From the NCBI RefSeq assembly GCF_026250525.1, contig NZ_CP111044.1, positions 186,001 through 250,000 on the forward strand: a stretch of 64,000 bases of DNA, in the 5' to 3' direction. Below, piece after piece: positions 41,186 to 51,400 of this stretch (the stretch's first letter is position 1; the number at the start of each line of letters is the position of its first letter). The translations under genes and the position numbers were made by a program. The notes under the pieces are model-generated. The model did no database searches, had not been told where the DNA came from, and saw nothing but the letters and a program-made list of their open reading frames with translations. This DNA is from Chondrinema litorale. GTDB taxonomy: Bacteria; Bacteroidota; Bacteroidia; Cytophagales; Flammeovirgaceae.

Positions 41186-42301
41186 TTATTCTTCAATAGT
41201 AGAATTAGAAACATCTATCTGAGTATCGGAATGCATGGAAATTCCCGGATAAACCGGATACCAAGACCCACCATGATTTTGGCTGATGATGGATTGATCA
41301 ATTTTGATGTTTCCACTGTGATCGTTAGAAACAAAGAATATGGCTGAACCATAAGCATTTACTTCGTTATTTTCGATTTTGGAGCCATAGATTTTAAGCG
41401 ACATCGTATTGCCATCGTTGTAAATAGCTCCACCGCTTCCACCACCGGGAGTTCCATCTTGTGCAGGATTACCTCCATTTCCAATAGCTTGGTTGTATGA
41501 AAATAAGCTGTTGATAATCGTCCATGAAACACCTATACTGCTAATTGCCCCGCCATTTGAACCTACATTACCATAACCTTCAGCACCTCCAAAAGTACTG
41601 TTTACTATGTAGATAGGTTTGTCTTGATATTGGTCAAAAGCTCGAATTGCACCACCTCCTAAATCGGGACCTGTACTGGCACAAATATTATTAAAAAATC
41701 TACAGTTTACTACTTTTAGTTGTCCGCCTCTGGCCCAAATTGCACCACCACCAGTATATTCTGAATCACTAGTAGAATTACCATTAGCAAAGGTTATATT
41801 TTGCACAGTGAGTTTAGGAAATTCTTGATCTTGACAATGTGAAGTGGTCCAGTTTTGATCAGAATCGCAGGTGTTCATATACAAGATTCTGTTTTTGCCA
41901 GCACCACTTAGAGTTACTAGTCCACCACCATCGATCACTACTTCATCATTAGCCTCATTAAAAATTTTAGCGGTTTCATCTAAAACAATCGTCACTGGTT
42001 CGTTTCCAGAATCAAAAACAATTTTTCCACCTTTGGCAACAGCTGCTATAAAAGCTTCGGCAGTGCAGCTTTCAGGTGTGCCGTTTCCCACAATTTGATC
42101 TGGTGTGCTTACATCTTCTGGGGTTCCCTCATTCGGTATTGGGTAATTTCCCTCAGCATAACCAGCGGCTGGTCCATCTTCTGGATTTTCTAAAAGATTT
42201 TCAACTTCGTTCACCACTCCTTCTCCATCATCTTTGCAGGCAAACATTAATAAACAGACAGAGCAAAATACAGTTAGATAATATTGGATTCTAGATTTCA
42301 T
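41186..42301 (-). CDS. Right-handed beta-helix (polymorphic outer-membrane protein-like) lipoprotein
   Basis: 371 residues. Lipoprotein signal ending LLMFAC with Cys22, then a Pro/Glu-rich linker. From about residue 70 it has repeated beta-helix coils with the GGAI pattern of chlamydial-type polymorphic membrane proteins: GGGAIWARGGQLKVVNCRFFNN, GGGAIRAFDQ, GGAISSIGVSWTIINSLFSYN, SGGAIYNDGNTMSLKIYGSKIENN. It has no lyase catalytic residues that I can identify. Probably a surface-exposed structural or binding protein. Confidence 0.78.
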   Translation of the reverse strand: MKSRIQYYLTVFCSVCLLMFACKDDGEGVVNEVENLLENPEDGPAAGYAEGNYPIPNEGTPEDVSTPDQIVGNGTPESCTAEAFIAAVAKGGKIVFDSGNEPVTIVLDETAKIFNEANDEVVIDGGGLVTLSGAGKNRILYMNTCDSDQNWTTSHCQDQEFPKLTVQNITFANGNSTSDSEYTGGGAIWARGGQLKVVNCRFFNNICASTGPDLGGGAIRAFDQYQDKPIYIVNSTFGGAEGYGNVGSNGGAISSIGVSWTIINSLFSYNQAIGNGGNPAQDGTPGGGSGGAIYNDGNTMSLKIYGSKIENNEVNAYGSAIFFVSNDHSGNIKIDQSIISQNHGGSWYPVYPGISMHSDTQIDVSNSTIEE

Positions 42302-42487
42302 ATATTGGTAAGTGAATATTAAAAATCATTTAAAGTGTTTATTTACAATCATAATCATCAAAAAATATAAAAATTGTAAATTAGAGTATTCATTGATTTC
42401 AATAGTTGTATGTCTTAAATTCATGCCAAATACTTATTAAAACTAGCTATTAAAAGGATTTTTTCAACTTAATAAACTTAGCTAAGC

Positions 42488-43123
42488 ATGTCTTACTTAA
42501 TTCAGATTCAACTCAAAGAAATATTGATCATAGAAAACGGAACGGTAGAAAAGGTGGAAGGAGTAAACGGTATTTCGTTTTCACTTTTTTATCCAAAATC
42601 GGGTGTGCCATCTGTTGAAACATTGCGTACTTTGAGACTGAAAGACCGAGAGCCTATGTCGTTCATTTCCAGACCATTTACAGAGAAACTACTTTTTAAA
42701 CAAGAGATACAAGGCGACACTTTTTTGCAAGTAAAAATCTCTGCAATTGAGCGAGTAAGTAAGTTTGAGAAAATCTTGAATCGATTATTTGGCACTGCAT
42801 TAACCACAGTGGTAGGTGCTTTTACAGGTGTAGGTGCGGTATTTACGGCTGTTGCAACTGATTTGACTAGTTCAATTTTCGAATTGACAGAACCTCAAAA
42901 TAATATTACCGTAATAGCAGAAGGAGAGATGCCTATTACAGAACTTACTCCAGAAGGAGATTTTTTAGTACAACTCTCAGTTCCAGACGATCTTACTATT
43001 ACACAGACAATTCGAGGTATAACCAAAGAAATTAGATTGAAAAAAGGTTTTACCAATGCCCGAGTAGTTTTTGATCTTAAAAGATTAGACAGAAAACCAA
43101 CGCAGGCAGACCTTATCGCTTAA
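42488..43123 (+). CDS. Unknown protein paired with a patatin
   Basis: 211 residues, no recognised family. It has no signal peptide. An N-terminal beta-rich half (MSYLIQIQLKEILII.. RLKDREPMSFISRPF) is followed by a Gly/Ala/Thr-rich hydrophobic stretch (TALTTVVGAFTGVGAVFTAV, about residues 104-123) that could insert in a membrane, then another beta-rich half. It ends 12 bases before the patatin gene and is surely co-transcribed with it. Confidence 0.7.
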   Translation: MSYLIQIQLKEILIIENGTVEKVEGVNGISFSLFYPKSGVPSVETLRTLRLKDREPMSFISRPFTEKLLFKQEIQGDTFLQVKISAIERVSKFEKILNRLFGTALTTVVGAFTGVGAVFTAVATDLTSSIFELTEPQNNITVIAEGEMPITELTPEGDFLVQLSVPDDLTITQTIRGITKEIRLKKGFTNARVVFDLKRLDRKPTQADLIA

Positions 43124-43135
43124 ACAAATTGAAAA

Positions 43136-44218
43136 ATGTCAGACTCTAAAAAGAAAGTTAGAATTTTATCTATTGATGGTGGAGGTATTAGAGGTGTAAT
43201 ACCGGCTGTTATACTGGAGTATGTAGAGAAAAAAATTGCTGAAATCACCGGAAATCCGAATGCGAGAATTGCAGATTATTTTGATTTAATTGCAGGTACA
43301 AGTACTGGTGGTATTTTAACCTGTATCTATTTAGCACCGAGCACAGATAAAAATGCAGGTGCGCCAACTGCAAAGTATTCGGCTAAAAGAGCGCTAAATT
43401 TTTATTTAGAAAATGGACATAGAATTTTTAATGATTCAAAAAAGCATGATTGGTTTGGGTTAAGACAACTATTCAATGCTAATAAGTATTATCCTAATTT
43501 TTTAGAAAAACTTTTGGATGATGAGTTTAAAGATTTAAAGTTAAGCGAACTTTTAAAGCCTTGTATTATAACTACCTACAACATGGTTACTAAGTCTGCT
43601 TTCTTTTTTAGTAGTACAGAAAGGCCAGAGTCTAAAAGAGATTTTTATGTAAAAGATGTAGCCAGATCTACATCGGCAGCACCTACATATTTTCCACCAG
43701 CCGTAATTAGAAATCTGATTACTGATAAAAAGATGGTGAATCTTGATGGAGGAGTTTTTGCCAATAATCCGGCGATGTGTGCTTATGCAGAAAGTTCTAG
43801 CTCCTATTATCAGGCAAATACGAGTATTGATGATATGCTCATACTTTCTATTGGAACTGGTGGTGGGCAGTTCGATTTGCCAGATATAATGACCAGTGAT
43901 AAATGGGGTGTTTTGGACTGGGCAAAATCAACTCCTGAAATTATGATGGATGGAAGTTTTGATACAGTAGATTACCAAATGAAGCAATTGTTTAGGAAAG
44001 AAGAGGGGAACACTTGCAACTATAAAAGAGTCGATTTCTATGGTGAAAAAAGATATGCTAAAAACATGGCGGAAGCTTCTAAACCAAATATTAAACTTTT
44101 AATAGAAGCAGGTAAAATGGCAATAGAACAAGCAAACGAAAAGAAATCTGGCGATCATACTTTAGATAATTTTATCGAGCTTTTAGTGCAAGAAGAAAGT
44201 AAAGAATCTATAGTCTAG
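43136..44218 (+). CDS. Patatin-like phospholipase
   Basis: 360 residues. The oxyanion loop DGGGIRG (14-20), nucleophile elbow GTSTG with Ser56, and the catalytic Asp204 in LDGGVFANNPA give a complete Ser-Asp dyad. The family hydrolyses acyl esters of phospholipids and other lipids. No signal peptide is present, so it acts in the cytoplasm or at the inner membrane unless exported by another route. It is preceded by an unknown protein with a hydrophobic hairpin-like stretch. Confidence 0.93.
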   Translation: MSDSKKKVRILSIDGGGIRGVIPAVILEYVEKKIAEITGNPNARIADYFDLIAGTSTGGILTCIYLAPSTDKNAGAPTAKYSAKRALNFYLENGHRIFNDSKKHDWFGLRQLFNANKYYPNFLEKLLDDEFKDLKLSELLKPCIITTYNMVTKSAFFFSSTERPESKRDFYVKDVARSTSAAPTYFPPAVIRNLITDKKMVNLDGGVFANNPAMCAYAESSSSYYQANTSIDDMLILSIGTGGGQFDLPDIMTSDKWGVLDWAKSTPEIMMDGSFDTVDYQMKQLFRKEEGNTCNYKRVDFYGEKRYAKNMAEASKPNIKLLIEAGKMAIEQANEKKSGDHTLDNFIELLVQEESKESIV

Positions 44219-44225
44219 TGTTAAA

Positions 44226-44798
44226 CTATAATTCTTTCTGAACTACACATGGATTGCCAAAGGCCAGTACATTATCTGGAATATCTTTGGTGACAACACT
44301 GCCTGCACCAATAGTTACATTGTTGCCAATGGTAACTCCCGGAAAAATAACCGAGTTGCCACCAATCCAGGCATTGTCGCCAATGCTTACAGGTTTGGTA
44401 GAAGTGAGGTAGCGAGAGCTTTTATCTTCTGTAATAATTCTATCAGCAGCCTTTAAGGGATGAATGGCTGTGTAAACCTGCACATAAGGAGCAATTAAGC
44501 CATTCTTTCCAATGGTAATTTTGTTGTTATCTAGAAACATGCAATTGGTATTTACAAAGGTGTTTTCTCCAATAGAAATATTGGCTCCATAATCACAAAA
44601 GAAAGGTGTTTCAATCCAAACTCCATCTGCTTTGTATTCGAATAGGTCAGATAAAATGCGTCCGCGTTCGGCTAGGTTTTCGGAGTCAAGATAATTATAT
44701 GCTTTCAATAGCTTTCTAGCTTTATGATACATGGCCAACAATTCTGGATCTCTAGAATCGTAAAATGCTCCACTTAGCATTTTTTCTTTCTCAGTCAT
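44226..44798 (-). CDS. Sugar O-acetyltransferase (maltose acetyltransferase type)
   Basis: 190 residues. N-terminal Mac domain (EKMLSGAFYDSRDPELLAMYHKA) and left-handed beta-helix of hexapeptide repeats (ISIGENTFVNTNC, VSIGDNAWIGGNSVIFPGVTIG, NNVTIGAGSVV). The catalytic His lies in YTAIHPL. It transfers acetyl from acetyl-CoA to a sugar hydroxyl. It ends 8 bases from the patatin gene end (convergent) and lies upstream-adjacent to the LanC-like gene, though no functional link is evident. Confidence 0.9.
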   Translation of the reverse strand: MTEKEKMLSGAFYDSRDPELLAMYHKARKLLKAYNYLDSENLAERGRILSDLFEYKADGVWIETPFFCDYGANISIGENTFVNTNCMFLDNNKITIGKNGLIAPYVQVYTAIHPLKAADRIITEDKSSRYLTSTKPVSIGDNAWIGGNSVIFPGVTIGNNVTIGAGSVVTKDIPDNVLAFGNPCVVQKEL

Positions 44799-44951
44799 AA
44801 GGTTGCATGTTTATGATGTAAAGCAATTTATGATTTTAAAAGAAGAATGTTTGAAAGGGGGAGTAATATGTGGTGTGAAACCGGATAAATAGAGATTCTG
44901 ATGGAAAGTATTCTTTAAGAAAGCATAAATAAGAATTATAAGCTGAAAATA

Positions 44952-46094
44952 TCAAGCAAATAAAAGCTTGTTCCAGCTTAATTCTTCTTCTGAAATATAA
45001 GATAGGAGTGTGAGCCCAACACCAGTTAAGCCTTTTAGGAAGTTAAAATTTGGATGTAGGTGTTTGTTCTCTTTTATTTCTTGATCTAAATAAAACATGG
45101 TTTTATCAATCCAATATTCGTAGCCTTCTTTGTAGGCTTCTTGTTTGCTCAATTGATACAAAGCTCTGTAAGATTCTGCAACGCCGGCAGCTCCATTAAA
45201 AAAGCAAGAGTTCATCACTTGAGTAGAGGGAATATCTTTGCGAATAAGGGTATTTAAACCAATAAGTTCTGCGATTCTGTGCAAATTGTGGTTATGTAAA
45301 ATCTGATCTGATTTATAAAATAAAATAGAGTGATTAAGATCGCTATTTGCCCAGCTCAATTGTGATGAATAAGAAATGTCTTTATTATGATTGTTTACAC
45401 GATAAGGGAACATAGAGTAATTTCCTGGAGAAAAATCTATTTCTCTTTTAAGCGAAAATATATACTTAATTGCTTTTGTAATTACTTTTTCAGTTTGATC
45501 ATTTTTAATACCAACCATGTGGATGTTTACTAGAGAAAGTAATAAGCCAGCCAATCCATTTCCAAATCCTAAATAAAGCGGTTCATTTGTTTCAGTCTGG
45601 TTGGAATTGTAATCTGTATATTTTTCGATACAATTAAATATAAGTGGTAAGAGCTGATTCAAATATTCAGTATATCTCTCTTCTGGTAATTTTGAAGTGA
45701 AATAGTTAACAATGGTAGTAATGTATTGTAAATTATCTGTTTGTTTTTCTGCTAAAACTGAATAAGCATAGTTAAATAGGTTATGATCAATTTTCTCAAT
45801 TTGCTCTTTAGTAGTGTAATTGAGCAAAGTTTTATTTTCAGTTTCAGATAAAATAAAGAGTCCGTATATAAAATGATCAGCTTGCGAATGAATGTTAGAA
45901 CTATGGCTAGATAGCAACTTCAAATAATCATTTAATACGGACTCAAATCTTTCAGCGTATTCATCCTTCTTGTATACTTTATGAAGAGTATAATAGTAAA
46001 GTATTAGCTCTATTCTTGAATAGTCATTCAGGTTTTTGTAATGTTTTTCTATTATAGAATTAATACTTACGATATATTCTTCTGATTTTAACAT
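44952..46094 (-). CDS. LanC-like lanthionine-cyclase homolog with zinc ligands replaced
   Basis: 380 residues, alpha/alpha-toroid pattern of LanC: LGFGNGLAGLLLSLV (about 175-189), LSWANSDLNHSILFYK (246-261), SCFFNGAAGVAESY (296-309) and LKGLTGVGLTLLSYI (353-367). In active cyclases the second motif has a WC.. cysteine and the third a CHG pair that bind zinc. Here the positions read Ala249, Phe299 and Asn300, so the zinc site seems lost; Cys297 is two residues off. It may be a scaffold or peptide-binding partner rather than a cyclase. It is divergent from the LytS/LytTR genes and belongs to the RiPP locus by content. Confidence 0.8.
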   Translation of the reverse strand: MLKSEEYIVSINSIIEKHYKNLNDYSRIELILYYYTLHKVYKKDEYAERFESVLNDYLKLLSSHSSNIHSQADHFIYGLFILSETENKTLLNYTTKEQIEKIDHNLFNYAYSVLAEKQTDNLQYITTIVNYFTSKLPEERYTEYLNQLLPLIFNCIEKYTDYNSNQTETNEPLYLGFGNGLAGLLLSLVNIHMVGIKNDQTEKVITKAIKYIFSLKREIDFSPGNYSMFPYRVNNHNKDISYSSQLSWANSDLNHSILFYKSDQILHNHNLHRIAELIGLNTLIRKDIPSTQVMNSCFFNGAAGVAESYRALYQLSKQEAYKEGYEYWIDKTMFYLDQEIKENKHLHPNFNFLKGLTGVGLTLLSYISEEELSWNKLLFA

Positions 46095-46697
46095 TTATCT
46101 ATCATTTTGTAATTAATAATGTCGAGTTGATAAATAAGTTTAGTATAGCCGGTTGAAAGATAGCTGGTTACAATTTTTAAAAAGAAATAGTGCTTGTCGT
46201 TGTAATCGTAGTCGATTGTTTTTTATTTACAGATTTTACTGTGTCTAATTTTGTTATTGTTCTTTTTCTTAGGGCGATTTTTTTTGAGATAGAATTTTGC
46301 GTTTTCATGTTTGTAAAAGTTTTGTATTAGGGTTGTATAAGTTTTATTGAGTTTTTGTCCGCTAGCAACATTACAAACATGCAAAGGATTGGAGCGATAA
46401 GAAAAATTATTACACCAACACGGTGATTGGGAGTACAAACCAGAAAATCGCTAGTATAAATACCCTGTTTTTTTGTACAAATCTAGATTTTGCTCAATAC
46501 AAACAACCAAAAAGAATAGGACGAATATTTTAGAAAAAAGGATAAACAAGTTTATTTAAATGATTAATCCCTAAAATTTAAGCAATACTTTATGCCAGAA
46601 TTTTGGAAATATTTTTTTAAGTTTATGCTGTTTCCATTAATTATTTTTACTAGAATAATAATTAACTAATCGCCGAGCTTTTATTATTTAGTGCTGT
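46095..46697. other. Long divergent regulatory region between LanC-like and LytS genes
   Basis: About 600 bases without a convincing gene. It holds four TACAAA motifs spaced at multiples of about 21 bases (listed separately), a GTACAAA/TTTGTAC inverted pair at about 46433-46481, and a 25-codon frame at 46592-46669 (MPEFWKYFFKF.., hydrophobic) that I cannot support as a gene. Confidence 0.6.
46372..46504. promoter_or_regulatory. Four phased TACAAA repeats, candidate LytTR operator
   Basis: TACAAAC at 46372 and 46434, TACAAAT at 46476 and TACAAAC at 46498. The intervals are 62, 42 and 22 bases, close to 3, 2 and 1 times 21, so all lie on one face of the helix. LytTR regulators bind short direct repeats about two helical turns apart. 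The site precedes the LytS/LytTR operon and the divergent LanC-like gene. Confidence 0.45.
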
Positions 46698-47699
46698 ATG
46701 ATCCAATTAAAGCAGAAAGAATTAAAGACTATCTCAATCCATGTCTTTGTATGGATTTTTTATGTGATTTATGAACTCTCCACGATATTTATTATAGATA
46801 GTAACTATTTTAATTTCTGGGAAACATTCTTCAACTTCTCACTCTATGCTGCGCTTTTTTATACCAATGCGCTAGTAATTTTTCCAAACTTCTATAAAAG
46901 AGGAAAGTATTTGTTACTTGTTCCTAGTCTATTATTAACCATTGCGATTTTTGTATCACTAAGGTATTTTTTGAAAATATATATTATCCCACTTTTTGGA
47001 TATGACTTGGTATATGAGTTTAGAACATCGAATCGTTTTTTAGCAGAATCTATCTGGCGTGGTGGATATTTTATTATGTTGAGTATTGGATATTGGTTTG
47101 CAACTAATCTTATTAAAACTGAAAAGGAGCGAAGAAAGGTAGAAGTAGCGATGCTAAAGAGCCAGATTAATCCACATTTTTTATTTAATACACTTAACTT
47201 CCTGTATTCTAAGATTCATAAAGTATCAGAGAAAACTGCCGAAGGCATCCTCTTACTTTCAGATATTATGCGCTATGCTTTTCAAGAAGATATAGAAGGG
47301 AAAGTGATGTTAGAAGAAGAGGTAAGACACATTAAGAATTATATCGCCATTAATCAACTACGTTTCGAGAATACCTTGCAAATTAAATTTGAGATAATTG
47401 GTAATACCCAATTTAGAATGATAATACCATTGGTGCTTATTACACTTGTGGAGAATTGTTTTAAACATGGAAATGCCAACGATTTAGAACATCCGATCAT
47501 CATTACACTGGAAGTTCAGGATGATTATCTTATTTTTAGTACATTTAATAAGAAAAGGGCTATTCCGGCAGAAAAGTCTTCGGGTGTTGGGCTTACCAAT
47601 ACTTTAAAAAGACTCGATGCTATATATGGAACAAACTACTCATTTGATACAAAAAACGAAGGAGAATTTTACTCAACTAACTTAAAGATAATGCTATGA
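46698..47699 (+). CDS. LytS/YehU-type sensor histidine kinase
   Basis: 333 residues. Four membrane helices (about 11-33, 47-65, 72-95, 121-139) without a large periplasmic sensor. A His_kinase domain follows: KSQINPHFLFNTLNFLYSKI with phospho-accepting His160, and an ATPase domain (LVLITLVENCFKHGNAND, GVGLTNTLKRLDAIYG). Its last codon overlaps the start of the response regulator gene (ATGA), so the two form one unit. It probably controls the adjacent RiPP/acyl genes, perhaps in response to a membrane or peptide signal. Confidence 0.92.
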   Translation: MIQLKQKELKTISIHVFVWIFYVIYELSTIFIIDSNYFNFWETFFNFSLYAALFYTNALVIFPNFYKRGKYLLLVPSLLLTIAIFVSLRYFLKIYIIPLFGYDLVYEFRTSNRFLAESIWRGGYFIMLSIGYWFATNLIKTEKERRKVEVAMLKSQINPHFLFNTLNFLYSKIHKVSEKTAEGILLLSDIMRYAFQEDIEGKVMLEEEVRHIKNYIAINQLRFENTLQIKFEIIGNTQFRMIIPLVLITLVENCFKHGNANDLEHPIIITLEVQDDYLIFSTFNKKRAIPAEKSSGVGLTNTLKRLDAIYGTNYSFDTKNEGEFYSTNLKIML

Positions 47700-48430
47700 T
47701 TACATGTCTGATCGTTGACGACGAACAAGGTGCTATTAATATTCTTAAAGAGTATATTGAGCGTACCCCATTTTTAAAACTCATTGAAACCACTACTAAC
47801 CCCATGGAAGTATTGCAACTGGTAAATAATCACCAGATTGACCTTATTTTTATGGACATCCAAATGCCACATCTTACAGGAATAGATCTTATTAAGATGC
47901 TTGGAGGCAAATGTAAAGTAATTTTCACCACAGCTTATAGCGAATTTGCAATTGAAGGTTTCGAATACGAAGCCCTAGATTACTTGCTAAAACCAATTCC
48001 TTTTCAACGTTTTTTAACTGCTGCTCAAAAAGCACTTAACAAAGATATTTTCAATATGCCCGATTGGCAGCCAGAAGAAAATGAAGACGATTACATCTTT
48101 GTAAAAACAGAGAACAAGGGAAAAATGGTGAAGGTCAATTTTAAAGACATTACCTATGTAGAAGGTCTTAAGAATTATGTTTCCATTTATACTAGCGATG
48201 GTGAAAGAGTTGTAACACTACTGAATATTAAAGATCTAAAAGCAAGACTACCAGAAAAGAAATTTATGCGAGTACATCGCTCTTACATTGTAGCATTAGA
48301 TCAGATAAAAGCGGTAGATGGTAACCAGATTCTACTTTATAATATGAAAGCCTATCTACCACTAGGAGATACTTACCGTCAACCATTTTTTGAGGTGCTG
48401 AAAGAGAAAATTATGGGCGGCAAAAAATAA
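47696..48430 (+). CDS. LytTR-family response regulator
   Basis: 244 residues. The receiver domain has Asp8/Asp9, phospho-acceptor Asp54 in LIFMDIQMP, and the TTAYSEFAIEGFEY.. LKPIPFQRF end. The LytTR DNA-binding domain occupies about 138-240 (FVKTENKGKMVKVNFKDI.. RVHRSYIVALDQI). Start overlaps the kinase stop. It converges on the lanB gene with a 34-base gap. The phased TACAAA repeats upstream of its own operon are a likely binding site. Confidence 0.93.
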   Translation: MITCLIVDDEQGAINILKEYIERTPFLKLIETTTNPMEVLQLVNNHQIDLIFMDIQMPHLTGIDLIKMLGGKCKVIFTTAYSEFAIEGFEYEALDYLLKPIPFQRFLTAAQKALNKDIFNMPDWQPEENEDDYIFVKTENKGKMVKVNFKDITYVEGLKNYVSIYTSDGERVVTLLNIKDLKARLPEKKFMRVHRSYIVALDQIKAVDGNQILLYNMKAYLPLGDTYRQPFFEVLKEKIMGGKK

Positions 48431-48464
48431 ATTCAACTCTCTGCGAAAGATGTTTCTCTAAAGA

Positions 48465-51400
48465 TTAACCATGAGAAAAATCTTTCTTTTTCTTCAATAT
48501 TGCCTGTTGAGACATATAATGTCGATACATAAAGTCATAAATCAATAATTCGTGTAATCGCTGTTTTGCAGGTAGAAGCCTATTTAGATGCATATGTAGT
48601 AAACTACTAACAGCACCGTCTAGCGAAGGCTTATTATGAGAGCTCATTATCTTTTCTGCCAGTAATTTTAATTTTTTATAAGGTTCACATAAGAATTGAA
48701 GAAAATCTATTTCTTCTGGCGTATTTTGGTTAAGCAGAGCCGAAATATCAGGACGGAAACTTCTATATTTTTTATCAAGTTGAAGTTTTAGGTTTTTGTC
48801 CATATTAAACTCTTCTGCAAAAGCAGTTTTGAGTTTTCTACTAATTTCTAATTTTTCAGATAAGGTATAATTGAAAACATCCAAAATAGCATTGCAAGCA
48901 CTTATACCAAACAGCCAACGATGATGGGTAGCCTCATCGCTAAATGCCAATTGTTCTAGTGCTTCTAATATAAACTGGCTATCAGCAGCAAAAAGACTTT
49001 CGATTTCGGTGATGCTTTTCTTACCATACCTTTCTAGTTCTCTTCTATAAATAGCAGTTTGCGTTTGCCAAATGATGTTTTCTTCTTCATAAGGTTTAAG
49101 ATATGTATTTATCTGCAAGATTACCTTGCCAATAACAGAGACTTTGGGTAAATGGAATCTTATTCTTATATGATGATCTGGATCTATAAATCGTATGAAA
49201 AACCATTTATCTATTAGATTTTCTGATCGAAGTAGCTCTATAAGTGGCTTTATCGTTTCAACCAGTATTTTATCTGCTGCATCAACTCCGCAATACAATT
49301 TATAGTACAACCATTCAGAACCTAGAGAAAATTCTCGTTGTACTTGGTTATCCGCTTTATCTTCAGCAATTATTTTAATCTGATGTGCTGCTTTTTGTTT
49401 TATTAAACTCGATATAAACTGATTTACAATGGGTTTACCATTAGCATCGGTTATAGGGTTTTTAGTTTTATCAAAAATAAATTCTTTGAGTGTTATCTCA
49501 TCTCGGTTTTTAATCGTGTCAATCCAAGCTTTGGTCATTAAGTCATTTTCAAGATCAATCATTAATTCTCTGTCGGCATCTGCCAAAACAAAATAGCGAG
49601 GCAAATTCCATTTTTGCTGAAATTGCTTTAAAGCTTCTGGTATATCTTTTCCTTTGATCAACATATTAAACTCATCTTTTTGCAACTTCCAAGTAGCAGG
49701 GTAGAGTATGATATTTTTATAAATGATTCTCGGAATAAATGCAGTGCCCATTTGCTTGTGATCTGGCTGCAATTGTAAATAAGTCTGCAAACCTTGATTT
49801 TGTAGTTCAGCCAAAAAATGATAAATCGGCATTGATCGGTTTGTATAATTATGTGCCGAACTCAATCGAGGTACTATCACCTTATTCAATTTTTTAGACC
49901 TCAATACAAGCTGATTGTTTTTTACAGATATATATAAGTCTTGTAAGCTAATTTGTTGATCAGCCGCAACAGCAGATTTTGTGAGATAGGGGATCTCATA
50001 TTCGCGAAAAACAGGTCTTAACAAAATGTTTCCAATTCTACTTTCTGGTAAATGAACAATCTCTGCAAATATCACATCAGTATTTTTAGCTTGTTCAAGC
50101 TCCGTAACCTCATTTACTACTTCATCGATTTTAGGATTTGCATGTGCAAACCTACCAAGCAAATTGGCAGCACTCGAACCACTAAAAGATTCTATAAAAA
50201 GCTTTTCATCATCCAACATGCGAAACATGACTGAAAGAGAAGGTGATAAGTTAAACTCTTGCTTAGGCAGTTTATTAAAAACTTGCTTATCTAGTTGAAT
50301 GCAGAATTGACCATTTTTTTCTGCGGCTCTTACTTTCTCATATAAATACTGTGCAGCTACCGATCTTTCAATCTTTGTTGTTTTGATGTGATCATCATTC
50401 AATTCAATATCTTCTACTAATGGTGTATTGCCACTATTATCAACTTCACCAAAACCAATGCCCGATTCTGTATCTAAGACTTGCAGCAAGGGCATTTCCT
50501 TATCTTCGTATCGAGTATAAAACTCCTTTATAAAATTTTCGAGCAGTTTATTATCTCTTTTGGGTGTGAGGTATTGAAGCAGCTCAAAAGCTTCCATTAT
50601 TTGTTGTTGATACTTTATATCCAATTTCTGTTCCTCATCTGGAAAAATCGTATCTGTTTGGAAAAGCTTATTCTGTTCAAATGGCACTTCCAGTTTTTCC
50701 AAAATGCTTATAATTTCCTCATAAGCAGCTAGGTTATTACCATTACCTCCATCAATACTTTTGAGTAGTTCATCAATTTGTTTAAGGTGATGAATGATTT
50801 GTTGCAACTCTTCATCTGGATTCGAACTCTCGATTCGCTCTAATACTTTTAATAATTGATAGATAAACTCTTCACCAGTGATGGCTGGCTCTAACTCACT
50901 TACTAAGAGTTGTGCAGAGATGAGTTGTTCTATAAACTCAAGGGCGGTGTCTTTATCAATTTCATCATCTATTATATAAGGAGCAATATTTTGAGGGTTA
51001 CATCCAGTTTTACATATCTCAAAAGCTTTTTGCAAATACTCAGAGTTTTCAACTGCACTTATCTGATGGATGCGCTTGCCATCTACATATTGGTATTCTA
51101 TATAGCGTATCTCATCTCCAATTTTATAAACACTGCTATTGGGGAAATACTTTAATTCATATTTAAGAAATTTTTTTTGTGCCAAATGTTGAGATAGTGC
51201 ACAGAGGTAATGCATATCCAAACGGGTATGCTGTTGCTTTTTACTTGTATCTATTTTCAGATTTTGACTTTCATCCCAATTAACCACTGTGCAACCTGCG
51301 AACAAACCAAAAGGAGTACAGCGACTAAACATGCGTGTATAATACTTTATAAGTGTGTTTAGGATTTTCTGCTCCTCTTTAGGATTGGTTATTTGATTAT

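Noticed and set aside
46223..46438. 71-residue minus-strand frame in the LanC-LytS spacer
   Set aside because: Composition ends in a Lys/Asn-rich tail with no fold-like pattern, and it overlaps the phased repeats; probably chance.
46592..46669. 25-codon hydrophobic frame upstream of the LytS gene as a signal peptide or tenth precursor
   Set aside because: It shares nothing with the array leaders, has no Cys, and AT-rich DNA gives such frames by chance.
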